From positions 77,351,333-77,415,332 of the forward strand of contig CM067371.1 of the NCBI GenBank assembly GCA_034401795.1: 64,000 nucleotides of DNA, read 5' to 3'. The notes beneath the pieces are model-generated. The model worked only from the letters and a program-made list of their open reading frames with translations, was not told the origin of the DNA and did not search any database. This DNA comes from Chaetoderma sp. LZ-2023a. Its lineage: Eukaryota > Mollusca > Caudofoveata > Chaetodermatida > Chaetodermatidae. This document shows positions 43,691 through 55,142 of this stretch, piece by piece (within the stretch, counting starts at the first letter, position 1; each line of letters starts with the position of its first letter). The translations under genes and the position numbers were made by a program.

Positions 43691-44890
43691 GCTTCAGATC
43701 TGACAGGGATGGAAGACATAAAGGACGAGTCATAACCCTGGTCCGGAATAACCTAAATGCCATTGAAGTTCAGAGAGACATGGACGGACCTGAAATTCTC
43801 ACAATCAAGATAATTCCAGAGAAACATCCTATCACTGTTGTCAATTATTACTGCCCTAATAATCAATCATTGAATCTCAGAAAAATCCCAGTTCACCAAG
43901 ATTCAACTATCATTGCTGGTGACCTCAACAGTCATTCTCAGTTATGGGGCTATCATTCTACTGATAGGAGGTGTGAGGACATTGAAAATTGGATGGATGA
44001 GCAAAAGCTGATTTTCTTGAATAAGGCAGATGACCCCCCCCCCCCACCCCTACATTCTACTCAAGACGATGGCATACCTCAAGTTCTCCTGACCTAGCAT
44101 TTTCGACAGAAAATCTACATCAAGAATCTTTGCGTATTGTTGGGGAACAACTTGGAGGCAGTGATCACCGCCCTGTTTTCATTACCATTAACATGGAAAT
44201 CAGACTCCTCGATGGAACTATAAGAAAGCAGACTGGGACAGATATCAGAAAGAGAGTGACAGATTGGTAAAAGAAATTGATGTCAAAAACCAAAATATCA
44301 ATAAAGTTGTTAAAGCGCTTAACTCTGCTTTACTCTCTGCTGCTGGTAAATGCATTCCTAGGGGATCCAGGAAAAATTACAGACCTTACTGGAGTACGTC
44401 TCTGCAAAAGTTACATTAAAATGAAATGTCCAACGCAAGGGAAATTGCAGAGAATGTCCCAACAGAAGCCAACCATGTGAGACTCCAACAATCCAAGGCA
44501 AAATATCTGAAAGCCAAATTCAGAGCCACCAGAGAATCGTGGAGAGAAAAAACGTCAAGCTTAAATCTTGAAAAAGATACAAACAAGCTCTAAAGGCTTG
44601 TGAAGCAGCTTAACGATGAAAACACCTGAGTACCGAACATAACTCTTGAAGAGGATTGTGAAATCAAAACAGGAGAAGCTGCTGCTGAACACTTTGCTTG
44701 TATGTATCAGAAAGTAAGCAATCTAGATGTGCCAGTGAGTCGTAAAAAAGCTGCAATGAAGTCTGCAAAGGGGAACAGAGAGACACAAATACATGCCGCG
44801 GGAATGGATGAGCTTCTGACTTCTGCAGTGGATGAAGTAAGCGAATGGGATGAACGGTACATTTTCAACAAATGTGATCAGAATGACTCT
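43690..44890 (+). pseudogene. LINE endonuclease and linker fragment (Jockey-like)
   Basis: VNYYCPNNQSLNL, IIAGDLNSHSQLWGYHSTDR, DIENWMDEQKLIFLNKADD and (in other frames) SPDLAFSTENLHQES then GGSDHRPVFITI give the APE-type endonuclease of a non-LTR element: GDLNSH with its catalytic Asp and Asn, SPDLAF, and GSDHRP with the catalytic Asp-His pair. The following KSDRL..NKVVKALNSALLSA, SRKNYRPYW and KYLKAKFRATRESWREK match the linker before the RT in Jockey-type elements. At least four frame changes or stops; a C10 run near 44,034 accompanies one. The RT itself is missing: a Gypsy fossil follows. Confidence 0.7.
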
Positions 44891-44959
44891 TTTTGAATGC
44901 TTTCACGCCACAATCTGGTTGCTCATCAAAACGTGTAACTATTATGATATGTGACTCGA

Positions 44960-45320
44960 ATCTATTATTCACGACAGAATCGTACTCAGTATTCATGATC
45001 CTGCAACACAAACTACGTTACTGAAAGAGTGTAACGTTACTCTGGAACGTTGCATTGACATGTGCAAAGCATCTGAAAACGCCAGTTCTCAATGCTGTAT
45101 TTTTCTACCTGACTCTGTAAACAACCAAAATGAAACCTAGCAAAACGGATCCTAGAAACAGCAAGAAACCACATTCTCCTAAATGCGCACCTGAGAAAGA
45201 GTGCAAATTTTGTGGTCGCACTCACACCATAAAGAAAGAGGATTGTCTTACATAGGGTAAGAGATGCAATGTGTGCAAGTAAAGACATCACTCTGATCTT
45301 AGGTCTCAGTGCTGATGAAC
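44960..45320 (+). pseudogene. Gypsy Gag capsid end and zinc knuckles (fossil)
   Basis: The region reads HDPATQTTLL, ERCIDMCKASENASSQC, and after a basic stretch KECKFCGRTHTIKKEDCL then GKRCNVCK with HHSDLRSQC: two CCHC-type nucleocapsid knuckles as in Gag of Ty3/Gypsy elements of marine animals. Broken. Confidence 0.6.
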
Positions 45321-45509
45321 AAACGAAGTTAATATATGTGAACAATGAAATGCATCAATTTCTATCGAGGAAAAGTATTCTCAACTGTTTAATGGTAATC
45401 TAGGTACGCATCCTAGCACACGCCATCATTGTGCAGTTGGTTGTAATGTCTTCTCGCCATGTGTCTGTAGCTATACGGCCAAAACGTAATAGAGAACTAG
45501 ACTTACGAA

Positions 45510-46190
45510 CACAGGTGTTATAGTGCCGGTATCAGAACCAACTCCATGGGTCAATGAAGTCGTTGTTACTCCTAAAATGTTGGGAGAATCGGTGTGTATA
45601 TCGACCCACCTGAACTCAACAAATCTCTCATTCGCGAACATTGCATTTTACCGTTGTTATATGATGCTGTACATGAACTTGGACAATCTTGTGTCTTCTC
45701 TAAGCTACTGGAATGTGCAGCTCGATGAAGAGTCTAGGGTGTTCACTATGTTTCAGATTAACTTCGGTCAATACAGATGGATGCGATTACCATTTGGTAC
45801 TTGTGTATCTTCAGAAATATTTCATAGAAAACTGAACGAAGTGTTAGACACTTTGCCTGGCGCCGTATGCATCACTGATGATGCTGTGATACATGGAGCA
45901 AATCTCGAAGAACATGACTGTAACCTCGAACAGATCTTTGCACATTGTAAGTAAAAAAGGTATCAAGCTAAATAAGGCCAAACTTCAGCTTCGGGTGAAT
46001 GAAATCACATTAACGGGTCATCGCATTACTCAAGATGGTCTACAGTCTGACTCTGAAAACACTCTCTCAGAGATGACTTCACCGAAAATTCTTTAAAAAT
46101 TGCGTCGTTACCTCAGTTTTGTGAACTATCTTTCTAAATGTCTTCCTCATATGACTGACATGTTACAACAATTTCGTAATCTGGCTGAAA
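45510..46190 (+). pseudogene. Ty3/Gypsy reverse transcriptase (fossil)
   Basis: PVSEPTPWVNEVVVTPKMLG, YWNVQLDEESRVFTMFQINF, GQYRWMRLPFGTCVSSEIFH and AVCITDDAVIHGANLEEHDC are standard Ty3/Gypsy RT blocks (PTPW.N..V, RF..LPFG, the YxDD-type catalytic pair here as TDDA). Then KLNKAKLQLRVNEITLTGHR and LSFVNYLSKCLPHMTD match the RT end and connection to RNase H. A few breaks. Confidence 0.85.
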
Positions 46191-46794
46191 ATTTGTACCA
46201 TGGACTTAGTCTACATCTCAACAAGACAGCTTCGATCAGATAAAAGAATTGATCACTTCAGCTCATGTTCTCACCTTCTATGATCCACAAAATCAATGGC
46301 CTGTCGAAAATGACGATAGGTCTTGTATCAGCCCCATTCCAAGATGGTGTACCATGGATTGACCGGTCAGATATGAACCATCCCAGCCTATCTGGGTACG
46401 GAATGGCCGGACCTGGTATATTCCAAGCACTCCACCCCCCCCCCCCCCCCCCACCCCACACCCCTGCTGGGCAAGACAGTACGCGTGTATAAAGCCATAT
46501 GAGAGAGGTTCTTAAAATGACTACGTCCGTGAGATCGCCTAGCTTGCCAGTGCGCGTTAGCGTTGGCGAGAAAAGCATCATATTTTGTACCGAGTTGGTA
46601 CATGTAATTCCTTTAAACTATACTCTCCTCGTCGTTCTTGGTATCGATCATGACACGAATAAAGCGAGGATTCCAAATCTATTAAATCAGTCCAGAAATG
46701 GCCGAGTTGTCCTTAATTAAACCTTCAAATTCCTTTCAAAATATTGCTCTTGGAGCCATAGGCGTGTGCATGTACTTGGTACATGGGAACGATA

Positions 46795-47000
46795 GTGTAT
46801 CACGTGATCACGTCACCTGGCTCTGCAGGTCGCATGCTGATTGGTTGTGGCGCTCCAGCTGTGACGTCACGAGTAGTATAAAAGGGCTAAAAATCGTAAT
46901 CAAGGAGTCAGAACAGAAGAGAGAAGGTGGTAGGTCGTGTGGCCAGGGCATTGCGAGATGCAGGCAACTGCTTACTGCTAGCATCGTTACATACAACAGC
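46795..47000 (+). promoter_or_regulatory. Gypsy LTR promoter block with E-box, CRE and TATA
   Basis: TATCACGTGATCACG, then a GATTGG box, TGACGTCA at 46,862-46,869, TATAAAA at 46,877-46,883 and the conserved GTGTGGCCAGGGCATT downstream. The same arrangement is found reversed at 13,780-14,050, which identifies it as an LTR feature. Confidence 0.65.
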
Positions 47001-47619
47001 AGCAGTGTCTATCGGATTTGAGTACTCGTCTCTGGCACATAACTACCGCATCTGCATCGAAGTTTTTGTAAGCTCCCGGAAAGATATCAACTGGGGACAA
47101 TAACGAAATTTAAGTGAGGATGGGCCTGTTGGCCCCGATGTAAAGCATGTCAAAGTATGTAGGGACAATGATCTTTTCGGTGGATAAATCGCCAGATCTG
47201 CTGTACCACGCCAACAAGTGGGAGTTTCAAATCCGCACATGTCTCGTGCACAGTTTTAGACATTTCGCCCTCAGTCAGGGAACATTGCCTGATGCATCGC
47301 ATGAGCTATGCGATGCATCTCGTCTTGTAATCCACCAGAATGCATCCACATTATTAAACTTTCAACTGTAGGCCTTCATAACTACAGGGCAGCGTCAAAC
47401 TTCCGCTCCATTATAAAACTTTCTAAAACATCGCTTAAATTACTTACTTTGGGTATAGACGTGACTAACTACTAGCCATCTGCACCCACAGCAGTTCTTC
47501 TTCACCGTTCCTGAGAGTGAGCCACATCAGACAGTTCGCCTGCAGCTTTTCCTAGCAGCTAACTTCCGCATTGTGCCATCTCGCATTCCAAATATGTGAT
47601 GCTTCAACTACTGTGATTC

Positions 47620-47870
47620 CAGGACTTTTTCCATACCGATGACTAATAGGTACGCCGTTATTGTATTTTTATGTAAATGTATTACTTTTCTGTAACAGAT
47701 ACTGATGACTAACCGATACCGTACGGTCGTCTGAGACCGCATTTGTAAAGTTTGTCTTAAATGTATATAATATTCTTATTTTTGTGCCGATGACTAACCC
47801 CCATCATCAAGGTCGTGTGATCTCTCATATTGTTTTATTTATAATAAATATATAATATATCGTTATCGTT
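47620..47870. repeat. Three diverged GATGACTAA units, possible LTR end
   Basis: CCGATGACTAATAGG (47,636), CTGATGACTAACCG (47,702) and CCGATGACTAACCC (47,783) each lead into a TTATT/TATAATA-rich stretch. Spacing is 66 and 81 bases. The last contains AATAAATATA, a possible polyadenylation region. Confidence 0.45.
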
Positions 47871-47992
47871 TTGTTTGCTGTGGTGGCCTCTGCCAATTTA
47901 TCCTGCTTCAATCTGTCTGCAGTTAACCCTCCAGCTTTTTAATGCTACCATATGGTGCACCTGGTAAATTACTGGCTTCCTCATATTTAGGT

Positions 47993-48800
47993 TTATTTGA
48001 CCTTGCGAACTGGCAGCCCTTTGCGTGTAATCCTCTGTCCTATGATTATATAAGGCTCTTTCATTCCAACAGATTTACTAGTTATGCACACCTCGTTACT
48101 TCCAGAACTACTAGCATTGGTTTGACCGATCTGATCACCAGACTCTGTTGTGATACCACAACTCTGTGACTCATCATTCTCGCTGCCTATTTGTTCTGCT
48201 AAGTCAGATGTTTCTACTTCTAGCAAACTGTCTTCAGCTTCACATAGAAAGCACCAGAATGCTTGTTCGTCATCACATATTAAGATTTGTTCAAACTGCT
48301 CCTCTCAGCATGCAACCATGCCAGACATTATGTACATAGGTATCCACAACACCTCCAACATCTCCACTAATTACCAGGATCTTTCCGTTGATAGCCGCTG
48401 CCTTACCATCACTATTACTTTGTTTCAGGTGGTTGGTTTTGCCTGTATTGGTATTGTATTGCTGCACCTTTTCTGACTTGCGGATCTGTGTTATTGTGTA
48501 TGTGATGCTGTCACATAGATGGCCGTTTAGATGTTCCGGATTGAATGTTTTGTCCTTTTCCAGTAACCAAAAGGTCTGCTCTATAGTTGGCAAGTCTGTT
48601 TTTAGAAATTGTGCTTGCTCTCTTCTATTCACCAGCAAGCTTGACTGCGAATGGAACATATTTACAGCATAGGCATATATTCTGGTCAGCTTGAACTTGC
48701 TAATAAAGATGTTTTGGTCTCTCTCCTCCTTTCTCATGACAATCAACAGGCAATGTGATAATGTGACGACGCAGCCAATCAGCCAGGTGCACGCCAACAC
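47993..48800 (-). pseudogene. Unrecognised coding-like region in two frames
   Basis: Minus-strand frames of 169 codons (MLACTWLIGCVVTLSHCLLI at its start; later LLEKDKTFNPEHLNGHLCDS and GKILVISGDVGGVVDTYVHN) and 77 codons (LLEVETSDLAEQIGSENDES; acidic and serine-rich) lie end to end with a frame change between. The amino-acid composition looks protein-like rather than random. I recognise no domain. It could be a decayed transposon protein or host gene. The neighbouring plus-strand LINE suggests mobile DNA. Confidence 0.3.
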
Positions 48801-48846
48801 ACTATGCTATGCCATGCTATGACATGCCATGGCATGCTATGCTATT
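48801..48846. repeat. ATGCTATG/CATGCCATG microsatellite, self-complementary
   Basis: About five imperfect copies of CTATGCCATG, locally palindromic (GACATGCCATGGCATGCTATG). Confidence 0.7.
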
Positions 48847-49465
48847 GTAATTAGATAGAGGCGCTGCTTCGCTCGTAAGTAGTCATGTCCTCGTACTGCC
48901 ATCAGCCGACCAGCGAAATTACTCATCACCTGAGCCACTGAGGGTTAACAACGGTCTCACACCAACATCGAGCAGCTCATCACTAAGTGGCCTCCAAACA
49001 ACAGCACTACTATTATACTCGGTGCCGCCAGAAGCTGTGCCAATTTTTAAATGCCCTGCAGCTGATCAAGCAGGGCAAAATAAACCTAAAGTATACCTCC
49101 TCTCTGCTAAGTGGTTGGACCTCCATTACCTGGTTTCGTTTATGGCATCTCCCAGAATTTGATGACGGCTACCACACTGAGCTAAAAAGGAAGATATCTG
49201 CCAACCCGCTACCAAAAACTACTCAGCACCTGGGAACGAAAACATCAACTGGATATACAGCCACCTGAATGCAAGCTAGACCATCTATCTTTCGGACCTT
49301 ACAGGAGCGAGCCGCTCCAGCCTGTGTGTCATCACCACGATAAGAACTAAGAAATATGTTCCCGCTTCTTCTGTCTTCATATTCATCTCATTGTATAGTT
49401 ATTGTGACTGTAACCCGCTGCTTCACTTCTACATGAGCCATCACCGCAAAACCTTCCCAACATGT
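48847..49465. other. No gene assigned; possible 5' part of the LINE
   Basis: A 93-codon frame (48,987-49,268) lies in LINE orientation but has no endonuclease motif. The region may be LINE 5' sequence or unrelated. Confidence 0.3.
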
Positions 49466-49469
49466 AAAC

Positions 49470-51842
49470 TTTGATAATGATTACCATGCACGAGTTAAGA
49501 TCGACCTTCATTTGATCCAATGTACATATGCCCAGAATCAAGAAATACTTCCTACAGTAACACCTACTGAAATCTATGAAGCAATTTCAAAGCTCCACAC
49601 TGGCAAATCCGCAGATGAATTTGGCCTCAATGCAGAGCAGTCAATTATACCACTACTGGCCAAGTTGTTCAACTACATCTTTGAGTCGAAACAGATTCCA
49701 GACATCTTCAAACGGGGAATTATTACTCCAGTACATAAGAAAGGAAAGGACCCCTCAAATCTGAGTAATTACAGAGGTATCACTGTAACATCTCTACTGG
49801 GGGAAATCTTTGAGCATGTCATCCTTGACAAAATTGAAGAGTCGTTACCATGCAATCAATCATCTCTGCAGTTTGGATTTACTAGAGGACTTTCGCCACT
49901 TATGGCTGGTTTAATACTCTCAGAAACTACTACAGAATGCAAAGATCTACATGTCCCGCTGTATACCTCCTTCCTAGACACTCAGAAGGCATTTGATGTG
50001 GTGGATCATGCATCCTTAAAGTGTAAGCTGTATGACGAAGGTATAAATCTACACTTACTGCAAATTACTGATCTGCTCTACAGGGATCTTACTGCGAAAG
50101 TGAAGTGGGGAGGTTCTCTAAGCCACTCATTCCCGATACTGCAAGGTGTCCTTGCGGTGTCCGACAAGGAGGCATCCTCTCCACTGGGTTGTACAAAGTT
50201 TACATTAACAACCTGCTGCAGCAATTAGAATCTTCACAACTAGGAACATTCATGGGAACTCAGTATACAGGATGCCCAACAGTTGCTGATGATCTCACCC
50301 TAATGAGCAACTCAGAATTTGAACTGCAATGTATGCTTGATATTGTGTATCGCTACTCAACTCGTGAGCGATACCTAATACATCCAGAAAAGTCTACAAT
50401 ACTGCACAATTCAGTACGCACAAAATCTGTTCCACACTTGCCTAAATGGTGTCTTGGCGACTTAGAAATATCTGTCTCTACAACAGCAACTCATTTGGGG
50501 TTATCTCGAACTACAAAACAAGAAACGAAGATCAATGTTCAAGAGCGTATATACCTTGTGCTAGACGCACACTCCTTAGTCTCACTGGCACAGGTTTGCA
50601 TGGCTCGAATGGTATATCAACAAAAATTGCATACGGTATCATCCAGCTTTATGTCATCCCTCGACTACTCTATGGACTAGAGATCCTTGTACTACAAAAA
50701 CAAGAACTTGATCAACTAGAAAGCTTCTTTATTGACATACTTAGGAAGATACAAGCCCTTCCAACGAGGACCGCGAAATGTGCTGTACTCATTCTACCTG
50801 GCGCTAGACCAATCACTGCAGAGCTACACATACGTCAGCTAACACTTTTGAGGAACATCCTGGCATGCCAAAACAAGCCACTTAACCACATACTAGTAAG
50901 ACAGTTGGCGTTTGAGACTCCAAAATCGTGCAGTTCGTTTATTTATATTAAGAATTTGCTAGAGAGATACAACTTATCAAACATCCAAGAGCTTATTCCC
51001 TCTAAGTTAAAATGGAAATCAGTAGTAAAATCTGCCGTGGACAGCCAATGGAACGAGGACTTACAGTTTGCATGTGAAACCAAAAGTACACTTAAAAACT
51101 GTAACACTAAAGATTTTTGTATTGGGAAATGCCATATATCCGTGCACACTGTAGACAATGACAACAAGGATGTAAAATGTAGTGTCATTAAAGCCAGGCT
51201 CATCACAGGAACATACCTAGTACAAGCAACACTAAGTAAATTCAACCAAAACATTGTGAACCCCACATGCCGTCTCTGTCAGTTGAGTTCTGAAGATTAT
51301 CAACACTTCTTGCTACACTGTGGTGCACTCCATCAGTATAGAAATCAATATTTATCACTGCTCAAGAAAACCATCATCGACCACCTTGGCGAGAATTTCT
51401 GGAAATATATCTCCAGCATAGAAGATCACCTCGTAAAACCTATTATCAACTGTACAAGTCTAGTCAGGGCTGGATTACTACCTAACAACTTCTCATTATT
51501 ATGTGAATTGGAATGTATAACTAGAAAACTATGTTACAACCTGCATTGCGGTAGAAGCTTCCTCTTTAACCAGCTTCCACAACAACATTAATCAACAGTA
51601 ACTGCTGTTAACTGATATCCTGAATCAGAACTGTATTTATATATAATTGTCCATGCACTCTGGTGCTGAACAGTGTTTGTGTTATTATTATTGAAACGTA
51701 TGCGGACAACATATTTAGCTAATCTATAATTGCGGACTAAAATTACAATTATATAATGTTCATAAATTAAACTGTAGTTTACGTAACCACACATGTGGGT
51801 GCTCCTATCAAGAGGAGGGATATACGAACAACAACAACAATG
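49470..51842 (+). mobile_element. LINE, nearly complete reverse transcriptase half, with 3' tail
   Basis: The coding part begins NDYHARVKIDLHLIQC and continues through RT blocks ISKLHTGKSADEFGLNAEQ, GIITPVHKKGKDPSNLSNYR, LQFGFTRGLSPL, DTQKAFDVVDHASL, GVRQGGILSTGLYKVYI and the catalytic TVADDLTLMS (VADD in place of YADD). After RT come a long thumb or linker and a C-terminal zinc motif CRLCQLSSEDYQHFLLHC, ending ...FNQLPQQH with TAA at 51,589-51,591. A 3' UTR of about 230 bases ends in ACAACAACAACAA at about 51,829-51,841. Two frame changes: an 11-base insertion at about 50,145-50,162 (GGTGTCC duplicated across TTGC) just before RQGG, and a one- or two-base change near 50,555. Otherwise open, so the copy is young. 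No endonuclease is found upstream, so it is 5'-truncated. Clade uncertain. Confidence 0.85.
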
Positions 51843-51849
51843 ACAGTTT

Positions 51850-52700
51850 TAAGGTGAAATGAATGGGCATGGTGCAGAATTCGAGATTGCGTCGCCATTT
51901 TTGCCGTACGTATTGAAACAAATACATATTTCAGGCATGCCACACGTCTGCAATAGTGATTGCTCGATTGTGTTATCTGGAGTTCAATAATTTTGTTGAA
52001 TATTCCATCATTTCATCGGCACCAGTTTCCGTGCAAAAGTGTGTTCTATTATCTATACAAGCTCTGGGCATGTCACGGTCGTCCGGTTCAGTTAAAATTC
52101 AATGTTGAATTTTTTTATAGTGATTTCTAAACAGATTTACCATGGACGTTTTCGTTTCTTCTCAGGTTCAATTAACTATTGAATAGCCCTGAGTTTTTTT
52201 CGTGACGTCATTACGTCATTATTTTTAGAACGGGGGAAGCCTGGCCTTCAAGTGACCACTGACATGATAAAGTAAACCCTGATCTTGCTGGCTGTAAATC
52301 TTATTTTACACCGCATTATCCTCTAAATAATAATTGTTTGGCAAAATATATTCAATTTCTACTTTATTTGTGTACGATATTGAGAGCAATGAATGATTTA
52401 TTTCCTGTTTTCTGCTTTCATACCATGTTGGAACCAGTATTCGTGCATCAAATGGCTTGCTCATTCAGTCATTGTGTGTGTGAATGGCAACATTTGTGCT
52501 GTTCATGCTCAAATAAGTGTTCTAATGATGGTATGAATGGTGATAAATTATACCTCTAGACGATTGAGAGCCAATAACTGTGTACATGTTTGGGTGGGGG
52601 GGGGGGTTGTAGGAGGAGGGGGCCGCTGACGGGTGTTAGTCTAAGTTCTAATGCCGACCAACATCAAATGATCCAAAACGGAATCACGTACGACAAAGAT
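51850..52700. other. No gene seen
   Basis: A 73-codon frame at 52,338-52,559 is cysteine-rich near its end but has no splice or motif support. A poly-G run lies near 52,595. Confidence 0.35.
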
Positions 52701-52702
52701 TG

Positions 52703-53275
52703 CTTGAAAGTCTGAGAATTAAAATGAGATAGACCGTGTCTTATGTTGGTGAGCTGCTGGCTCTTTTGCGATTGGAGGCGCTGTGTGATCTTATGCGCTA
52801 ACGGGAGTTGATTATCTGGTGAGCCGTTGCCTCTTTTGCGATTGGCGGCGCTGTGTGATCTTATACGCTAACAGGAGTTGGTTATCAAATTGGCTTGAAA
52901 GTCTGAGAATTAAAATGAGATAGACCGCGTCTTATGTTGGTGAGCCGCTGGTTCTTTTGCGATTGGAGGCGCTGTGTGATCTTATGCGCTAACGGGAGTT
53001 GGTTATCTGGCGAGCCGTTGCCTCTTTTGCGATTGGTGGCGCTGTGTGATCCTATACGCTAACAGGAGTTTGTTATCAAATTGGCTTGAAAGTCTGAGAA
53101 TTAAAATGAGATAGACCGCGTCTTATGTTGGTGAGCCGCTGGTTCTTTTGCGATTGGAGGCGCTGTGTGATCTTATGCGCTAACGGGAGTTGGTTATCTG
53201 GCGAGCCGTTGCCTCTTTTGCGATTGGTGGCGCTGTGTGATCTTATACGCTAACAGGAGTTTGTTATCAAATGGG
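52703..53275. repeat. Higher-order tandem repeat, three units of 191 bp
   Basis: Units begin CTTGAAAGTCTGAGAATTAA at 52,703, 52,894 and 53,085, exactly 191 bases apart. Each contains two 70-base subunits of the type GAGCCGYTGSYTCTTTTGCGATTGGNGGCGCTGTGTGATCTTATRCGCTAACRGGAGTT (subunit a at 52,751, b at 52,821). Subunits a and b differ consistently in every unit, and units 2 and 3 are almost identical. A decayed subunit piece (TTTTGTGATTGGAGGCGGC) lies at 53,371. Confidence 0.95.
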
Positions 53276-53289
53276 TACGGGAACATTCA

Positions 53290-53980
53290 GTTCCTATCGC
53301 GCTATGATAATATTTAGCAATTTCCAAGTTCAGAATATTTATATCCGAGTACTCGCTCTAAATAAAGATCTTTTGTGATTGGAGGCGGCAAATTTATTAA
53401 AGAATAAGCAATATTTAGGTGCCCCAATTTAATAATTTCACGTCCACATGATGTTTTTCGAGTGGAATTAAACATACCATCGTCAAGCGGCGAGAATTTT
53501 CTAGTGCAAAATTTATTTCATTTTCTGTGGTATAGTTTTGAACCTTTTTAGACAAATTTAGACCAAAGAATGTGCTTAATTATAGGACACACCCCTCCCT
53601 TCTGGACTGGTGTCAGGGAAATGCTTATAAAAAGAAGAAAAATAAGGCTTTCTTCCTGAAATTTACGGCACTTGGTGCTAAATTATATAGTATATATCTC
53701 AAAACCACATAACTTGACATATTCTGTCTTCATAGAAAAAAGTTACCCCTAAAGGAAAATGAAAGTCTTTTTCAGTGACACAGCATTTCTGTCAAAAAAG
53801 AACGGTTTAACTCTCCCTGTCAGAAGAAAAATTATTAAATTAAGATAGTACTGGTTGCTCATGCTGGCCCACCTTATACTTTATTTAAACACATGCAATA
53901 TTTAGTCTACCATATATTCAATCTAAATTGTTAGAGTGGTTAGTGTTTCACAAATCCTTTGATTGTAAAACTTTCCTTTT
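53290..53980. other. No gene seen
   Basis: AT-rich sequence without open frames of note. Confidence 0.4.
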
Positions 53981-53984
53981 GGAG

Positions 53985-54520
53985 CCCGCACTTAAAATTT
54001 GACATTTCATTGAGAATGAGAATTGAAACACTACCAAATTTGTCGTATTAGGAAAGATTAGAATCTCTAGGGCCACCAACACTGGCATATAAACAAAAGC
54101 ATGGAGATATGATTGAAACATATAAGTATTTTCACAACATATATAATGTTGAATGTCCTTGGTCCCCGTAACATGGAAGTTACGCAACTTGCGGTCACAG
54201 TTTGAAACTGCCTAAACAGTCATGCACTTCTGATCTTGGACTTCATGTATTTTCCAACAGAGTGGTAAACTCTTGGAGTTCATTGACAGATGTAGCAGCA
54301 GGGTCACTAAACTGATTTAAAAACAGACTAAATAAATTATGGCAGGATCATCTATGTTGATGCAGAGTTAGAACGACAGGCTGGTGGGCCAGTCTTCCCG
54401 GTAACGGGCACACCGCAGCCCGACTGGCTAAGTGTCTTGGTTTGTAGGCGGGACATCACAGCTAACATCACTACGCATCTGTCAGACATTCTCAACAACA
54501 TTATTAAAGTTATTGAATAA
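53985..54520 (+). pseudogene. LINE 3'-end fragment, CR1-like
   Basis: RLESLGPPTLAYKQKHGDMI followed by ETYKYFHNIYNVECPW, GHSLKLPKQSCTSDLGLHVF and SNRVVNSWSSLTD, then LNxFKNRLNKLWQDHL. This is the very recognisable C-terminus of CR1-like RT proteins (GDMIETYKxLxGxY..RGHSLKLxKxR...FFSxRVVNxWNSLP). The remnant carries several stops and a frame change. Only the last part is present, as expected from 5' truncation. Confidence 0.75.
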
Positions 54521-54589
54521 TATGTTAATTTTTCTGGGGTTGAGTCACGCATGCGCACATATGTGTGTGTGTGGTGCTCTGTCGCTCAC

Positions 54590-54735
54590 TTTCCATCCAT
54601 CGCCTATCCATATATCCATCTCTTCCCAGTCTGTGGATCCATCCATCAATGATCAATCATCCACCTGACCTGTCTGCTCGTTCATCCATCCACACTCAGC
54701 CCACACCCATCGATCACTCAATAATTCAACCACTC
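54590..54735. repeat. Degenerate CCAT/CATC repeat
   Basis: TCCATCCATCGCC, ATCCATCCATCAATGATCAATC and TTCATCCATCC fragments form a loose tetranucleotide array. Confidence 0.6.
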
Positions 54736-55142
54736 AAACATACCAATTAATCAGTTCAGCGTGCGATTGGTCAATAGATTATAATAGTCAGAGCCTAGGA
54801 TTTCCTTTGCTAAACATCTATGCAGGGCCCATGCTACTAAAGTTGTCTGTGTTGCCAGTCTTAGCCAAATGGAGTTTCTTTTACTCAATTTCTTGTTTCT
54901 TTAGCCAAGACCAATTTAATATTTAGCAATATGGTTAAGATTATTTCAGGCTGTCACTTATGAATTGAAATAGACATGCATTTATAGAATTTGAGGTAAG
55001 CCTACAAGAAAGCTGTTAAATATTTGTAAAATAATATACAAGTATTCGTGGCATTCTGGTTGGCGGTGGCTGAATTTGACTGTAATTGTAAATGGTTATA
55101 GCCAAGTAGTGTTCATCGGCATGGTAGGATTTTTGGCCTGCG

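Larger units (their letters stand above)
44900..47870 (+). mobile_element. Ty3/Gypsy retroelement (fossil)
   Basis: Gag remnants (capsid end and zinc knuckles), a Ty3/Gypsy reverse transcriptase and the end of the polyprotein occur in order on the plus strand and are followed by an LTR-like promoter block. Protease, RNase H and integrase are largely absent, so a big internal part is gone. I estimate more than ten breaks. It probably inserted into, or next to, the Jockey-like LINE remnant on its left. The right limit is uncertain: a GATGACTAA-containing degenerate repeat and AATAAATATA at 47,620-47,860 may be the end of the LTR. Confidence 0.7.

Noticed and set aside
52338-52559. Small cysteine-rich peptide gene
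   Set aside because: The cysteines are clustered only at the end and there is no clear signal peptide cleavage site, splice site or homologue known to me.
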